Source of the DNA: Rhodoferax_B ferrireducens_A
GTDB taxonomy: Bacteria; Pseudomonadota; Gammaproteobacteria; Burkholderiales; Burkholderiaceae_C
Direction of reading: 5' to 3'
Length of the DNA: 64,000 nucleotides
NCBI RefSeq assembly: GCF_031458075.1
Contig: NZ_JAVDXT010000001.1
Span: forward strand, 1,860,001-1,924,000
Positions 1 through 8,560 of this stretch are shown here, one piece after another (the first letter of the stretch is position 1; every line of letters begins with the position of its first letter). Both the position numbers and the translations under genes were made by a program. The notes under the pieces are model-generated. The model was not told where the DNA came from, made no database searches, and saw only the letters and a list, made by a program, of their open reading frames with translations.

Positions 1-293
1 ATCAGTTTCTTGATCTGCTCCTTGTGCAGCAGCAGCTTCTTGGTGCGCACCTTGTCGGGGCTGATATGGGTCGAGGCCGAATTCAGCGGGTGGATCTGGC
101 AACCGATGATGAACAGCTCGCCATTGCGCACCACCACATAGCCGTCGGTCAGCTGTACCTTGCCTTCGCGCAGGGACTTGACCTCCCAGCCTTCCAGTAC
201 CAAGCCGCACTCGATGCGCTCCTCGAAGAAGTAATTGAAGGCGGCCTTTTTGTTGTCGGCAATGCGGGTATTGGTATCGGGTTTTTTGGCCAT
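1..293 (-). CDS. smpB: SsrA-binding protein SmpB, C-terminus outside window
   Basis: SmpB binds tmRNA (SsrA) and carries it to ribosomes stalled on broken mRNAs (trans-translation). The translation starts MAKKPDTNTRIADNKKAAF and contains the family hallmarks FFEERIECGLVLEGWEVKS, DGYVVV and HPLNSASTHISPDKVRTKKLLLH, so the visible 97 residues cover the OB-fold core. The reading frame is still open at base 1, so roughly the last third (basic tail) lies outside the window. It is divergent from ratA, the usual arrangement in betaproteobacteria. The only plausible start is the ATG whose complement is at 291-293. Confidence 0.95.
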   Translation of the reverse strand, partial: MAKKPDTNTRIADNKKAAFNYFFEERIECGLVLEGWEVKSLREGKVQLTDGYVVVRNGELFIIGCQIHPLNSASTHISPDKVRTKKLLLHKEQIKKL

Positions 294-353
294 GGGGTAC
301 GAGGTGAGGGGAGCGCAAAGCTGGTTCTACAATCCCGCGCAGCCCTCCATTCT

Positions 354-794
354 ATGAAAAACGTCCATAAGTCCGTCCTCATCTGGTACAGCGCCGAAGA
401 AATGTTCGCGCTGGTCACCCAGGTTGCGCAGTATCCGCAGTTTCTGCCCTGGTGCGACCATGCCGCTGTGCTGTCGGAAGACGGCAGCGGCATGACGGCC
501 GAAGTCGGCATCGCTTTCAGCGGCCTGCACCAGAAGTTCATCACCCAGAACACCCATGTAGAGGGGCGCCAGGTGGTGATGAAGTTGATCAAGGGGCCGT
601 TTTCCAACCTGGACGGCACCTGGAGCTTCACCCCGGTAGGTGACGGCACCCAGCGTGCCTGCCGGGTCGATCTGCAGCTGCACTATGGCTTCGACAACAT
701 CGCCCTGTCGGCCTTGGTCGGCCCGGTGTTCGACCGGATTGCCGGTAGCTTGGTGGATGCCTTTGTGAAGCGCGCCGAACAGGTGTATGGCTAA
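354..794 (+). CDS. ratA: RatA/COQ10-like START-domain protein
   Basis: This 146-residue protein belongs to the SRPBCC/START superfamily, Coq10-RatA family (motifs YSAEEMFALVTQVAQYPQFLPWC and WSFTP near the C-terminus). In E. coli the family member was reported to block 70S ribosome formation, while homologues such as Coq10 bind ubiquinone, so the physiological role here is open. An in-frame extension upstream to base 24 exists but runs through the opposite-strand smpB; the ATG at 354 (MKNVHKSVLIWYS) matches the usual start of the family. It overlaps rnfH by 8 bases, so the two are probably co-translated. Confidence 0.9.
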   Translation: MKNVHKSVLIWYSAEEMFALVTQVAQYPQFLPWCDHAAVLSEDGSGMTAEVGIAFSGLHQKFITQNTHVEGRQVVMKLIKGPFSNLDGTWSFTPVGDGTQRACRVDLQLHYGFDNIALSALVGPVFDRIAGSLVDAFVKRAEQVYG

Positions 795-1128
795 GCTGTT
801 GCAGATCACCGTGGTCTGGTCTCCCGAACCGCGCGAGGCCTGTGAGCTGGTGTTTGAGCTACCGCAGGGTGCCTGTGTCGGCGATGCCTTGGCGGCCTGC
901 CAGGGCTTGGAACCGTTTGCCGGCCTGGATGCGACTGGCTATACGTTGGGCGTATGGGGCAGGTCGGCTGTACCAAGCCAGCTGCTGCAAGCCTACGACC
1001 GGGTCGAGCTGTACCGCCCGTTGACCGTAGACCCCAAGGTGGCTCGCCGGGAGCGCTTTGCCAGCCAGGGTACGCGGGGCACCGGCTTGTTTGCCAAGAA
1101 GCGCGCTGGGGCGAAGGCAGGTTATTAG
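787..1128 (+). CDS. rnfH: RnfH family ubiquitin-like protein
   Basis: This 113-residue protein has the RnfH beta-grasp signature: ITVVWSPEPREACELVFELPQGACV early, GVWGRSAVPSQLLQAYDRVELYRPL in the middle and the basic tail DPKVARRERF. RnfH proteins are often encoded next to ratA and are assumed to act as small accessory proteins; no reaction is established. The start codon overlaps the end of ratA by 8 bases, making a two-gene unit. The gene ends 8 bases before the convergent DUF4124 gene. Confidence 0.92.
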   Translation: MAKLLQITVVWSPEPREACELVFELPQGACVGDALAACQGLEPFAGLDATGYTLGVWGRSAVPSQLLQAYDRVELYRPLTVDPKVARRERFASQGTRGTGLFAKKRAGAKAGY

Positions 1129-1135
1129 CCGTTTG

Positions 1136-1624
1136 TTATTGGCAGTCGGAGGCCATCACGTCCTGCAGACGCTTGGTCTCGGCGGCCCGGGCGGCATCGT
1201 CCAGAATTTCCCGCTCGCCTTTTTCATTGACCCGGGCGATCCGCATGCCGGAGTCGTAGTTGGCCTTGGATTGCTTGGCACGCTGGCAGTTTTCTGCCTT
1301 GATAGCCGCAATTTTGTCGGTTTCGGCTTTGCGTTTAGCGGCTTCTGCGTCTTCAGCCTGTTTCTTTTTTTCTTCCAGAGCTTTGTCGGTACCGCTGATT
1401 TTGGGCGCCGAGGCTGCAGATGCAGGGGCTTCGGCCGCCGCCACCGGTTTGGCTTTGGGCGATCCGCCGGGCTGGCGCAGGATGTTCTTGCTGGGGATGT
1501 CAGGGGGCGGCGCGCGGTCGCTAAAGACCTTGTTGCCACTGTTGTCCAGCCACTGCCATTGCGCAGATGCGGCCAACGACAGGACACATCCAAAGGCGAC
1601 GACGAGGGCTTTGTGAATTTGCAT
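1136..1624 (-). CDS. Secreted DUF4124 domain protein
   Basis: This 162-residue protein starts with a Sec signal peptide (hydrophobic VVAFGCVLSLAASA, predicted cut near residue 21). It is followed by the DUF4124 core WQWLDNSGNKVFSDRAPPPDIP, which resembles beta-sheet repeats in many betaproteobacterial periplasmic proteins. The second half is an Ala/Lys/Glu-rich coiled coil (about residues 75-130) and a short tail with two Cys. It is convergent with rnfH and probably monocistronic. The family has no proven biochemical function. Confidence 0.85.
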   Translation of the reverse strand: MQIHKALVVAFGCVLSLAASAQWQWLDNSGNKVFSDRAPPPDIPSKNILRQPGGSPKAKPVAAAEAPASAASAPKISGTDKALEEKKKQAEDAEAAKRKAETDKIAAIKAENCQRAKQSKANYDSGMRIARVNEKGEREILDDAARAAETKRLQDVMASDCQ

Positions 1625-1744
1625 TCCGCAAGTTTAGCTGGGGCAGCCGTACTTTTCCAAGCGGAGTGAGGCCGGGATTGTCATAACCTGGTAAAGAAGT
1701 GGGTGAGCGCAGGCTAGTACAATCTGCTTTTTGGAGCTTTGTAT

Positions 1745-3214
1745 ATGCGCCTGCTAGGAAAAGCGCTCACTTTCGACGATGTGTTGTTGGTGCCAGCGTT
1801 CTCCCAAGTCCTTCCCAAGGACACGTCTCTTGCGACCCGTCTGTCGCGCAATATCACCCTGAACCTTCCGCTCGTGTCCGCCGCCATGGACACTGTGACT
1901 GAAGCCCGTCTGGCCATCGCCATGGCGCAAGAAGGTGGCATGGGCATCGTGCACAAGAACTTTACGCCCAAGCAGCAAGCCGCTGAAGTGCTGAAGGTCA
2001 AGCGCTACGAGTCCGGTGTGCTGCGCGATCCGGTGATCATCACCCCGACCCACACCGTGCGCCAGGTGATCGATATGTCGGCCCAATTGGGCATTTCCGG
2101 ATTCCCTGTCTGCGACGGTGGCAAGGTGGTCGGTATCGTCACCAGCCGCGATTTGCGCTTTGAAACCCGCTACGACGTGCTCGTCAGCGAAATCATGACG
2201 CCGCGCGAGAAGCTGGTCACCGTCAAGGAAGGCGCTTCCTTGGCCGAGGCCAAGGCGCTGCTGAACAAGTCCAAGCTGGAACGCCTGCTGGTTATCAACG
2301 ACGCATTCGAGCTCAAGGGCCTGATCACCGTCAAGGACATCACCAAGCAAACCAGTTTCCCGAATGCAGCCCGTGACGCACAAGGCCAGTTGCGCGTAGG
2401 TGCAGCAGTTGGCGTAGGTGAGGGCACTGAAGAACGTGTCGAAGCCCTGGTGCGTGCCGGTGTGGACGCCATCGTGGTGGATACCGCCCATGGCCATAGC
2501 AAAGGCGTGATCGACCGCGTGCGCTGGATCAAGCAAAACTACCCAAATATCGACGTCATCGGCGGCAATATCGCCACCGGTGCCGCAGCTTTGGCCCTGG
2601 CGGAAGCCGGCGCTGATGCGGTCAAGGTCGGCATCGGCCCTGGCAGCATCTGCACCACCCGCATCGTGGCCGGTGTGGGTGTGCCGCAAATCATGGCCAT
2701 CGACAATGTGGCTACCGCCTTGCGTGGCTCGGGTGTGCCCCTGATTGCCGACGGCGGCATCCGCTACAGCGGTGACATCGCCAAGGCCATCGCCGCCGGT
2801 GCCAGCACCGTGATGATGGGAGGCATGTTCGCTGGTACGGAGGAAGCACCGGGTGAAGTCGTGCTGTTCCAGGGCCGTAGCTACAAGAGTTACCGCGGCA
2901 TGGGCAGCATTGGCGCGATGCAGCAGGGCAGTGCCGACCGCTACTTCCAGGAAGTCAGCACCGGCAATCCGAACGCCGACAAGCTGGTGCCCGAAGGCAT
3001 CGAGGGCCGGGTGCCGTACAAGGGTTCCATGGTTTCGATCATTTTCCAGATGGCCGACGGTATCCGTGCCAGCATGGGCTACTGTGGTTGCGCCACCATC
3101 GACGAGATGAAGGACAAGGCCGAGTTTGTAGAAATCACCTCGGCCGGCATCCGAGAAAGCCATGTCCACGATGTGCAGATCACCAAAGAAGCCCCGAACT
3201 ACCGCTCGGAGTGA
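1745..3214 (+). CDS. guaB: IMP dehydrogenase
   Basis: GuaB oxidises IMP to XMP with NAD+, the first committed step of guanine nucleotide synthesis. The 489-residue protein has the (beta/alpha)8 barrel starting LGKALTFDDVLLVPA, two CBS domains inserted at about residues 93-205, the catalytic loop GIGPGSICTTRI with nucleophile Cys303, and the flap region GSMGAM-like segment GMGSIGAMQQG. An upstream in-frame TTG at 1739 is possible, but ATG 1745 with TGGAG about 9 bases upstream fits the family N-terminus. guaA follows 70 bases downstream, but a strong hairpin separates them. Confidence 0.97.
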   Translation: MRLLGKALTFDDVLLVPAFSQVLPKDTSLATRLSRNITLNLPLVSAAMDTVTEARLAIAMAQEGGMGIVHKNFTPKQQAAEVLKVKRYESGVLRDPVIITPTHTVRQVIDMSAQLGISGFPVCDGGKVVGIVTSRDLRFETRYDVLVSEIMTPREKLVTVKEGASLAEAKALLNKSKLERLLVINDAFELKGLITVKDITKQTSFPNAARDAQGQLRVGAAVGVGEGTEERVEALVRAGVDAIVVDTAHGHSKGVIDRVRWIKQNYPNIDVIGGNIATGAAALALAEAGADAVKVGIGPGSICTTRIVAGVGVPQIMAIDNVATALRGSGVPLIADGGIRYSGDIAKAIAAGASTVMMGGMFAGTEEAPGEVVLFQGRSYKSYRGMGSIGAMQQGSADRYFQEVSTGNPNADKLVPEGIEGRVPYKGSMVSIIFQMADGIRASMGYCGCATIDEMKDKAEFVEITSAGIRESHVHDVQITKEAPNYRSE

Positions 3215-3239
3215 GCGCAGCCGGTAAGTAGTCTCCATC

Positions 3240-3265
3240 CGGGCAGCCAGGCGCTGCCCGTTTTT
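3240..3265 (+). terminator. Intrinsic terminator or attenuator between guaB and guaA
   Basis: Arms CGGGCAGC (3240-3247) and GCTGCCCG (3253-3260) form a perfect 8-bp stem with a 5-base loop, followed directly by TTTTT. This is a textbook Rho-independent terminator lying 20 bases before the guaA start. It could uncouple guaA from guaB or act as a partial terminator. Confidence 0.75.
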
Positions 3266-3284
3266 GATTTTGACCCCCACGTCC

Positions 3285-4901
3285 ATGTCTACCCATCAAA
3301 AAATCCTCATCCTCGATTTCGGCTCCCAGGTTACCCAACTCATCGCCCGCCGCGTGCGCGAAGCCCATGTGTTTTGCGAAGTCCATCCCTGCGATGTGAG
3401 TGACGAATGGGTCCGCGCCTATGCGGCCGACGGCAATCTGAAGGGCATCATCCTGTCCGGTAGCCATGCCAGCGTAACCGAAGAAACGACCGACCGTGCA
3501 CCCCAGGCGGTGTTCGATCTGGGCCTGCCGGTGCTGGGCATTTGCTACGGCATGCAGACCATGGCGCAGCAGCTGGGTGGCAAGGTGGAAACCGGCCATA
3601 CCCGCGAATTCGGCTTTGCGGCGGTGCGCGCTCGCGGTCATACCGCTCTGCTGAAAGACATTGCCGACTTCACCACGCCGGAAGGCGAGGGCATGCTCAA
3701 CGTATGGATGAGCCATGGCGACAAGGTCACCGAGCTGCCTCCCGGCTTCAAGCTGATGGCCAGCACCGACGGCTGCCCTATCGCGGGCATGGCCGACGAG
3801 GCGCGCAAGTTCTACGCCGTTCAGTTCCACCCCGAAGTCACCCACACGGTGCAAGGCCAGGCGCTGCTGAACCGCTTTGTGCTGGGCATTTGCGCCACCA
3901 AGCCCGACTGGGTGATGGGCGACTACATCAGCGAAGCCGTCGCGCACATCCGCGAACAGGTGGGTGACGAAGAAGTGATCCTGGGCCTGTCCGGCGGTGT
4001 CGATTCTTCCGTTGCTGCAGCACTGATCCACCGCGCCATCGGCGACCAACTGACCTGCGTGTTCGTCGACCACGGCCTGCTGCGCCTGAACGAAGGCGAT
4101 ATGGTGATGGACATGTTCGTCGGCAAGCTGCACGCCAAGGTGATCCGTGCCGATGCTTCCGATCTGTTCCTGGGCAAACTGGCCGGCGTCAGCGACCCCG
4201 AAGCCAAGCGCAAGATCATCGGCGGCGAGTTCGTCACTGTGTTCAAGCAAGAGGCCGCCAAGCTCAAGGGCGAGGGTGCCAAGGGTGCGAAATGGCTGGC
4301 CCAGGGCACGATTTACCCCGACGTGATCGAGTCCGGCGGCGCCAAGAGCAAGAAGGCCGTCACCATCAAGAGCCACCACAACGTTGGTGGCCTGCCGGCC
4401 GAGCTGGGTCTCAAGCTGCTGGAGCCATTGCGCGAGCTGTTCAAGGACGAAGTGCGCGAACTCGGCGTGGCCCTGGGCCTGCCGTACAACATGGTGTACC
4501 GCCACCCGTTCCCCGGCCCCGGCCTGGGTGTGCGGATTCTGGGCGAAGTCAAGAAGGAATACGCCGACCTGCTGCGCCGGGCCGACGCAATCTTCATCGA
4601 AGAGCTGCACAACTTCAAGGACGAAGCCACGGGCAAGACCTGGTACCAGTTGACCAGCCAGGCCTTTACCGTGTTCCTGCCGGTGAAGAGCGTGGGCGTG
4701 ATGGGCGACGGCCGTACCTACGACTACGTGGTCGCCTTGCGCGCGGTCCAGACCAGCGACTTCATGACCGCCGACTGGGCCGAGCTGCCCTACGCGCTGC
4801 TGAAGAAGGTGTCTGGCCGCATCATCAACGAAGTGCGCGGCATCAACCGCGTGACTTACGACGTGTCGAGCAAGCCACCGGCCACCATCGAGTGGGAATG
4901 A
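3285..4901 (+). CDS. guaA: GMP synthase (glutamine-hydrolysing)
   Basis: GuaA aminates XMP to GMP using glutamine and ATP. The 538-residue protein has an N-terminal class I glutamine amidotransferase domain (nucleophile Cys87 in LGICYGMQ, and QFHPEV carrying the catalytic His and Glu), a PP-loop ATPase domain (GLSGGVDSSVAA at about residue 233) and the C-terminal dimerisation domain ending RVTYDVSSKPPATIEWE. ATG 3285 gives the typical N-terminus MSTHQKILILDFGSQ; the frame is open 21 bases further upstream without a better start. It ends just before a family repeat and a bidirectional terminator. Confidence 0.97.
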   Translation: MSTHQKILILDFGSQVTQLIARRVREAHVFCEVHPCDVSDEWVRAYAADGNLKGIILSGSHASVTEETTDRAPQAVFDLGLPVLGICYGMQTMAQQLGGKVETGHTREFGFAAVRARGHTALLKDIADFTTPEGEGMLNVWMSHGDKVTELPPGFKLMASTDGCPIAGMADEARKFYAVQFHPEVTHTVQGQALLNRFVLGICATKPDWVMGDYISEAVAHIREQVGDEEVILGLSGGVDSSVAAALIHRAIGDQLTCVFVDHGLLRLNEGDMVMDMFVGKLHAKVIRADASDLFLGKLAGVSDPEAKRKIIGGEFVTVFKQEAAKLKGEGAKGAKWLAQGTIYPDVIESGGAKSKKAVTIKSHHNVGGLPAELGLKLLEPLRELFKDEVRELGVALGLPYNMVYRHPFPGPGLGVRILGEVKKEYADLLRRADAIFIEELHNFKDEATGKTWYQLTSQAFTVFLPVKSVGVMGDGRTYDYVVALRAVQTSDFMTADWAELPYALLKKVSGRIINEVRGINRVTYDVSSKPPATIEWE

Positions 4902-4912
4902 TGTTGCGTAGA

Positions 4913-4967
4913 TACTATTGAATTGATAGCTGTTTGCGCTTGTCCAGTATGCGTAAAGGGCTGATTT
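4913..4967. repeat. Dispersed Comamonadaceae repeat, copy 1
   Basis: ACTATTGAATTGATAGCTG followed by TTTGCGC, a variable spacer and TGCGTAAAGGG matches the core-spacer-arm layout of the repeat seen in about ten other places in this window. It lies between guaA and the terminator. Confidence 0.75.
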
Positions 4968-4974
4968 AATATCT

Positions 4975-5016
4975 AAAAAATGCCTCCCCGTGCCTAATGC
5001 ATGGGGAGGCTTTTTT
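4975..5016. terminator. Bidirectional intrinsic terminator between guaA and the patatin gene
   Basis: GCCTCCCC (4982-4989) pairs with GGGGAGGC (5003-5010). The stem is preceded by AAAAAA and followed by TTTTTT, so it can terminate the convergent guaA and patatin transcripts from both sides. Confidence 0.9.
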
Positions 5017-5037
5017 GTTTGCGCTGGGCGGCTAAGC

Positions 5038-5910
5038 CTAAGCCGCCACCAGCTGTGGCCGCCGTTCCAGCAGCGCGATGATGTTGGGCAGCAACGCTTC
5101 GGTGGCCAGCCGGCCTTGCTCCACCAGGTAGGGCATGGCGGCGGTATCGAACAGGCCAACCCGGCGCTCCAGCCGCGGAAAGATGCGCAGCAGCCGCATG
5201 CCATCGGCCTCGGCGGCCGCCAGCCGGGCGTGCATCAGGTTGTTGGTCATGGCCGAGGTGGTCTGGGCCAGCAGGCGCGAAGGCTTGTTGACCCGCTGTG
5301 GCATCAGGGCCTCGAAACCCAGGGCGATCACCGCATAGGCATCGTCGGCAGCGCTGACCGGCAGCGGGTCGGACACAAAGCCGTCCACCAGCCGCTGGCC
5401 GTCCACATGCTGGGGCGCAAACATGAAGGGCATGGCGATGCTGGCGCGCAGCGCATCGGACACCCGGCCCTGGCGCAGCACCACGGCTGCGCCGGTAGCC
5501 GCGTCGGTGGCGCTGACCCGCAGCGGAATCGGCAGCTGCTCCAGCCGCAGCTCGCCCAAGGCTTTGTGCAGGCGGGCGCGGATCAGCCGGTCATCGCGTA
5601 GCGCAAAGTCGGCACCAAACCGGCCCCAGCTTGGCCAGACCATTTGCGGAATCGCCAGCCAGCGGTGGGTCTGGGTCAGCTCGGCGGTCCACAGCGTGGT
5701 GGCGATGCGCACCGCCTCGGCGGCCGGTATTTGCTGGGCAATCAACGCGCCGAACATGGCGCCTGCGCTGCAGCCCACTACCAAGTCCGGGGCGATGCCT
5801 TCGCGGGCCAGCACCTCGGCCATGCCCAGGGCTGCAATACTGCGCACACCGCCACTGCCCAGCACCAGGGCCAGATGCGGGGCGGGCGGATGGTACGCGG
5901 GGCTATGCAT
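5038..5910 (-). CDS. Patatin-like phospholipase
   Basis: The 290-residue protein is a patatin-fold serine hydrolase of the RssA-like group, expected to hydrolyse acyl esters of phospholipids or neutral lipids. It has the oxyanion-hole segment LGSGGVRS (residues 18-24), the nucleophile elbow GCSAG with Ser48, and the second dyad member in VDGFVS (Asp176-Gly177). There is no signal peptide, so it is probably cytosolic or peripheral to the membrane. Its start overlaps the end of the upstream acetyltransferase gene by 8 bases, so the two are co-transcribed. Confidence 0.88.
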   Translation of the reverse strand: MHSPAYHPPAPHLALVLGSGGVRSIAALGMAEVLAREGIAPDLVVGCSAGAMFGALIAQQIPAAEAVRIATTLWTAELTQTHRWLAIPQMVWPSWGRFGADFALRDDRLIRARLHKALGELRLEQLPIPLRVSATDAATGAAVVLRQGRVSDALRASIAMPFMFAPQHVDGQRLVDGFVSDPLPVSAADDAYAVIALGFEALMPQRVNKPSRLLAQTTSAMTNNLMHARLAAAEADGMRLLRIFPRLERRVGLFDTAAMPYLVEQGRLATEALLPNIIALLERRPQLVAA

Positions 5911-6460
5911 GGCGGGCTACGTGTAACGCGGATTCGGCATGCACCAGGCGCGGGTCTTCGGCATCGGGTGTGCAGCAGAAGCGGCAGCGCCGCATCAGCG
6001 CCAGCATAGCCCGGTTGTCGGCCAGCACGTCGCCGTGCAGCCACCGCAGGCCGGTGTGCGCCGCAGTGTTGGCCAGGGCCCGCATCGCGCGTTCGCCCAG
6101 GCCGCGACGCTGCCAGCGCTCGTCCACCACCAGCGCGAATTCGGCGCTATCGCCCAGGCTGTCGACGGCGTAACGGGCCTCGGCGACCACCTGCAACTGC
6201 TGCTGCCGCTCGGCGGTGACGATGAAGGCCATCTGGCCGGGCGCCTGCAGGCAGTCCAGCAGGGCGGGGCGGCTGTTGACGCCGCCGTGGAAGCGGTTGC
6301 GCCGGGCATGGGGCGACAGGCGCTCCAGCATGTCGTCAAGCAGCCGGCCGTCTTGCGCCTGCATGGGCCGCAGGGTCAGCTGGGTGCCGTCGCGCAGGCG
6401 CCAGTGGTCGTGGTCCTCAGGCCGGGGGGGCGGGGTCTGGAGGGTTTGGAAAGTGAACAT
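5903..6460 (-). CDS. GNAT family N-acetyltransferase
   Basis: This is a GCN5-related acetyltransferase of about 185 residues: RLRDGTQLTLRPMQAQDGRLL forms the N-terminal strand and helix, and VVDERWQRRGLGERAMRAL is motif A with the acetyl-CoA pyrophosphate loop (RRGLG). The substrate is unknown; the layout resembles the acetyltransferase domain found with acyl-CoA synthetase-like proteins. I chose ATG 6458-6460 (MFTFQTLQTPPP); an alternative ATG lies 24 bases further upstream and neither has a strong ribosome site. It sits directly upstream of, and overlaps, the patatin gene. Confidence 0.8.
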   Translation of the reverse strand: MFTFQTLQTPPPRPEDHDHWRLRDGTQLTLRPMQAQDGRLLDDMLERLSPHARRNRFHGGVNSRPALLDCLQAPGQMAFIVTAERQQQLQVVAEARYAVDSLGDSAEFALVVDERWQRRGLGERAMRALANTAAHTGLRWLHGDVLADNRAMLALMRRCRFCCTPDAEDPRLVHAESALHVARHA

Positions 6461-6599
6461 GGCATCCCAGGAATGGCAGTGCATTCTTGGGCTTTTGCTG
6501 GGCCGGGTCTGTCCCTACCTATAGTGACAGGCTCCTTGGCCTGGGGCACGCAACTGCCGCTTACTTGCCTGGCCGTTCTGCTGCTCCGAAAATAGGCGC

Positions 6600-7211
6600 A
6601 TGCCGGAACAGCTTGTCCTGCCAGGTTTCGAGGCTGCATCGCCTGCGCGGCGGCCCAGCGCGGGCCTGGCCCGGCCGAAACAAACCCATGCGCTGTTCTT
6701 CGCGCTGTTCCCAGACCCAGGCACGGCTGCCCGCATCGCCGAGCGGGCCGACGGGCTGCGTGCCGCCCATGGCTTGCGCGGCACGCCCTTGAAAACTGCA
6801 CGGCTGCATGTGACCCTGCAGTACCTGGGTCAATGCCTAGAACTGCCTCCAGAGATGGTCGAAGCCGCCAAGGCGGCGGGCGCGGTGCTTGCCATGCCAC
6901 CTTTCGAGGTGGTGCTCGACCAGGCACTGACTTTTGACCAGAATCCGCGCTGCCCCCTGGTCTTGCGCGCCAGCGACGGTGCGCCCCGCGTCACTGCACT
7001 GCAGCGGCAGCTGCATGCGGTATTGGTCGATGCCGGATTTCGCAGACTCGTTGGTCATCCTGCGCATATGACACTCGCATACCGCAGTGCGCACTTGCCG
7101 CAGCAAATGCTGGAGCCGATCCGTTGGCAGGCCCGGGAGTTTGTGCTGGTGCACAGCCATGTCGGCCTGGGCGTGCACGAACCACTCAGTCGCTGGCCTT
7201 TGCGCGTTTGA
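6600..7211 (+). CDS. thpR: RNA 2',3'-cyclic phosphodiesterase (2'-5' RNA ligase family)
   Basis: This 203-residue protein has the two HxTx motifs of the 2H phosphoesterase family, HVTLQYLG (first half) and HMTLAYR (second half), and the start of the fold in THALFFALFPDPGTAARI. The family opens 2',3'-cyclic phosphates on RNA, and in reverse can ligate tRNA halves. About 25 extra N-terminal residues (LPGFEAASPARRP) precede the core. Its 3' end overlaps the convergent tag gene by 26 bases. Confidence 0.9.
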   Translation: MPEQLVLPGFEAASPARRPSAGLARPKQTHALFFALFPDPGTAARIAERADGLRAAHGLRGTPLKTARLHVTLQYLGQCLELPPEMVEAAKAAGAVLAMPPFEVVLDQALTFDQNPRCPLVLRASDGAPRVTALQRQLHAVLVDAGFRRLVGHPAHMTLAYRSAHLPQQMLEPIRWQAREFVLVHSHVGLGVHEPLSRWPLRV

Positions 7212-7749
7212 AGCAGCTGGCCGCATGGTCGTCCACCAAGCCTACGGCCTGCATCCAGGCGTAGACGATCACCGGGCCGACAAACTTGAAGCCGCGTTGC
7301 TTGAGCGCCTTGGAGATCTGCTCGGACAGCGCGGTCTTGGTCGGCACCGGGCCGCTGCCCAGCACAATGGGCGCGCCGCCCACCAGGCCCCAGATCCAGC
7401 TGGAAAAATCTTCACCCGCCGCCTGCATGGCCAGGTAGGCGCGGGCGTTGCCGATGGTGGCCTCGATCTTGGCGCGGGAGCGCACGATGCCAGGGTCCAG
7501 CACCAGCCGGTCCACGTCGGCGCTGGTAAAGCGGGCCACGGCCTCGGGGTCGAACTGGGCGAAGGCCGCGCGGAAGGCTTCGCGCTTGCGCAAAATAATG
7601 CTCCAGGCCAGGCCGGCCTGGAAGCCGTCGAGCATCAGCTTTTCCCACAGCGCGCGGCTGTCGCGCTCGGGCACGCCCCATTCTTCGTCGTGGTAGGCGG
7701 CCATCATGGGGCTGCTGTCGGCCCAGGCGCAGCGGCAAATCGGGGTCAT
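7186..7749 (-). CDS. tag: DNA-3-methyladenine glycosylase I
   Basis: Tag removes N3-methyladenine from alkylated DNA. The 187-residue protein shows the conserved start CRCAWADSS, the YHDEEWGVPERDSRALWEKLMLDGFQAGLAWSIILRKRE core that contains the catalytic Glu and base-pocket residues, and the tail KFVGPVIVYAWMQAVGLVDDH. ATG at complement 7747-7749 gives the family-typical short N-terminus. One residue of the usual zinc-binding set can be seen near the start (Cys) and others near the end (DDHAASCF), consistent with the zinc snap. It is convergent with thpR. Confidence 0.93.
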   Translation of the reverse strand: MTPICRCAWADSSPMMAAYHDEEWGVPERDSRALWEKLMLDGFQAGLAWSIILRKREAFRAAFAQFDPEAVARFTSADVDRLVLDPGIVRSRAKIEATIGNARAYLAMQAAGEDFSSWIWGLVGGAPIVLGSGPVPTKTALSEQISKALKQRGFKFVGPVIVYAWMQAVGLVDDHAASCFKRAKASD

Positions 7750-7794
7750 AGGCGGAGTTCTCCAATGCAAAAGCCGCAGTGTAGGCGGCGGATT

Positions 7795-7817
7795 GTCTGT
7801 AGCTATTCGTAGCGACA
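7795..7817. promoter_or_regulatory. Dyad motif upstream of the response regulator
   Basis: The stretch GTC-TGTAGCTAT-TC-GTAGCGACA lies 39 bases before the response-regulator start. It is 21/23 identical to a copy at 10841-10863, and half-sites TGTAGCTAT and ATAGCGACA are near-complementary. It is a plausible binding site of the NarL-type regulator encoded next to it. Confidence 0.5.
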
Positions 7818-7855
7818 CGCGCACAGAAACCGGCTTGCTGGCCGACAATGCCGCC

Positions 7856-8560
7856 ATGTTCAAACCCTCCATCCTGCCGCAGATCCAGGTCGCCCTGGTG
7901 GAGGACGACGTGTTTTTTGCGCGCGCGCTGGCCGATGCCATCCAGGCCGCGCCGGACATGCGCTTGCAGGGCTCGGCGGCCAACTGCCGCCAGGCCTTCC
8001 AGATGCTGACCCAGCCGGCTGCCGATGTGCTGCTGGTCGACCTGGGCCTGCCCGACGGGCCGGGCATGGACATCATCCGCGCGGCCCAGCGCCAGTGGCC
8101 GCGCTGCATGGTGATGGTCAGCAGCGTGTTTGGCGACGAGGCCCATGTGATCCAGAGCCTGGAGGCCGGCGCCACCGGCTATCTGCTGAAAGACAGCACG
8201 CCGGTGCTGATGGTGGAAGAAATCCGCAATGTGCATGCCGGCGGCAGCCCGATCAGCCCCTTGATCGCGCGCCAGCTGCTGACGCGCTTTCGCCATGCCA
8301 TGGCCGGCGAATCCGCGCCCGTGCCGCTGCTCGCGCTGCCTAGCGCGCCGCAGGAAGAACAGGCCCGCCTGTCGCCGCGCGAGCGCCAGGTGCTGGACTA
8401 CATCACCAAGGGCTTCAGCTACGAGGAGATAGGCGGCCTGATGGGCGTGTCGCGCAACACGGTGCTGAGCTTTGTGCGCCGCATCTACGCCAAGCTCAAG
8501 GTGCGCTCGCAGCTGGAAGCCATTTATGAAGCCCGGGTTCAAGGCCTACTTCTTTCTTAG
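7856..8560 (+). CDS. NarL/LuxR family response regulator
   Basis: This 234-residue DNA-binding regulator has a receiver domain (VALVEDD acidic pair, phospho-acceptor Asp62 in LLVDLGLPD, conserved LLKDS lysine) and a C-terminal LuxR-type helix-turn-helix (LSPRERQVLDYITKGFSYEEIGGLMGVSRNTV). An Ala/Pro-rich linker joins the two. The start ATG 7856 gives MFKPSILPQIQVALVEDD; upstream in-frame sequence is inside the opposite tag gene. Its end overlaps the sensor kinase by 35 bases, so both proteins are translated from one mRNA. The dyad 39 bases upstream suggests autoregulation. Confidence 0.92.
   Translation: MFKPSILPQIQVALVEDDVFFARALADAIQAAPDMRLQGSAANCRQAFQMLTQPAADVLLVDLGLPDGPGMDIIRAAQRQWPRCMVMVSSVFGDEAHVIQSLEAGATGYLLKDSTPVLMVEEIRNVHAGGSPISPLIARQLLTRFRHAMAGESAPVPLLALPSAPQEEQARLSPRERQVLDYITKGFSYEEIGGLMGVSRNTVLSFVRRIYAKLKVRSQLEAIYEARVQGLLLS

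Noticed and set aside
1754..3286. 510-codon open frame on the minus strand across guaB
   Set aside because: It mirrors the real guaB gene; the translation is His/Ala/Gly-rich with no family likeness, a usual by-product of high GC.
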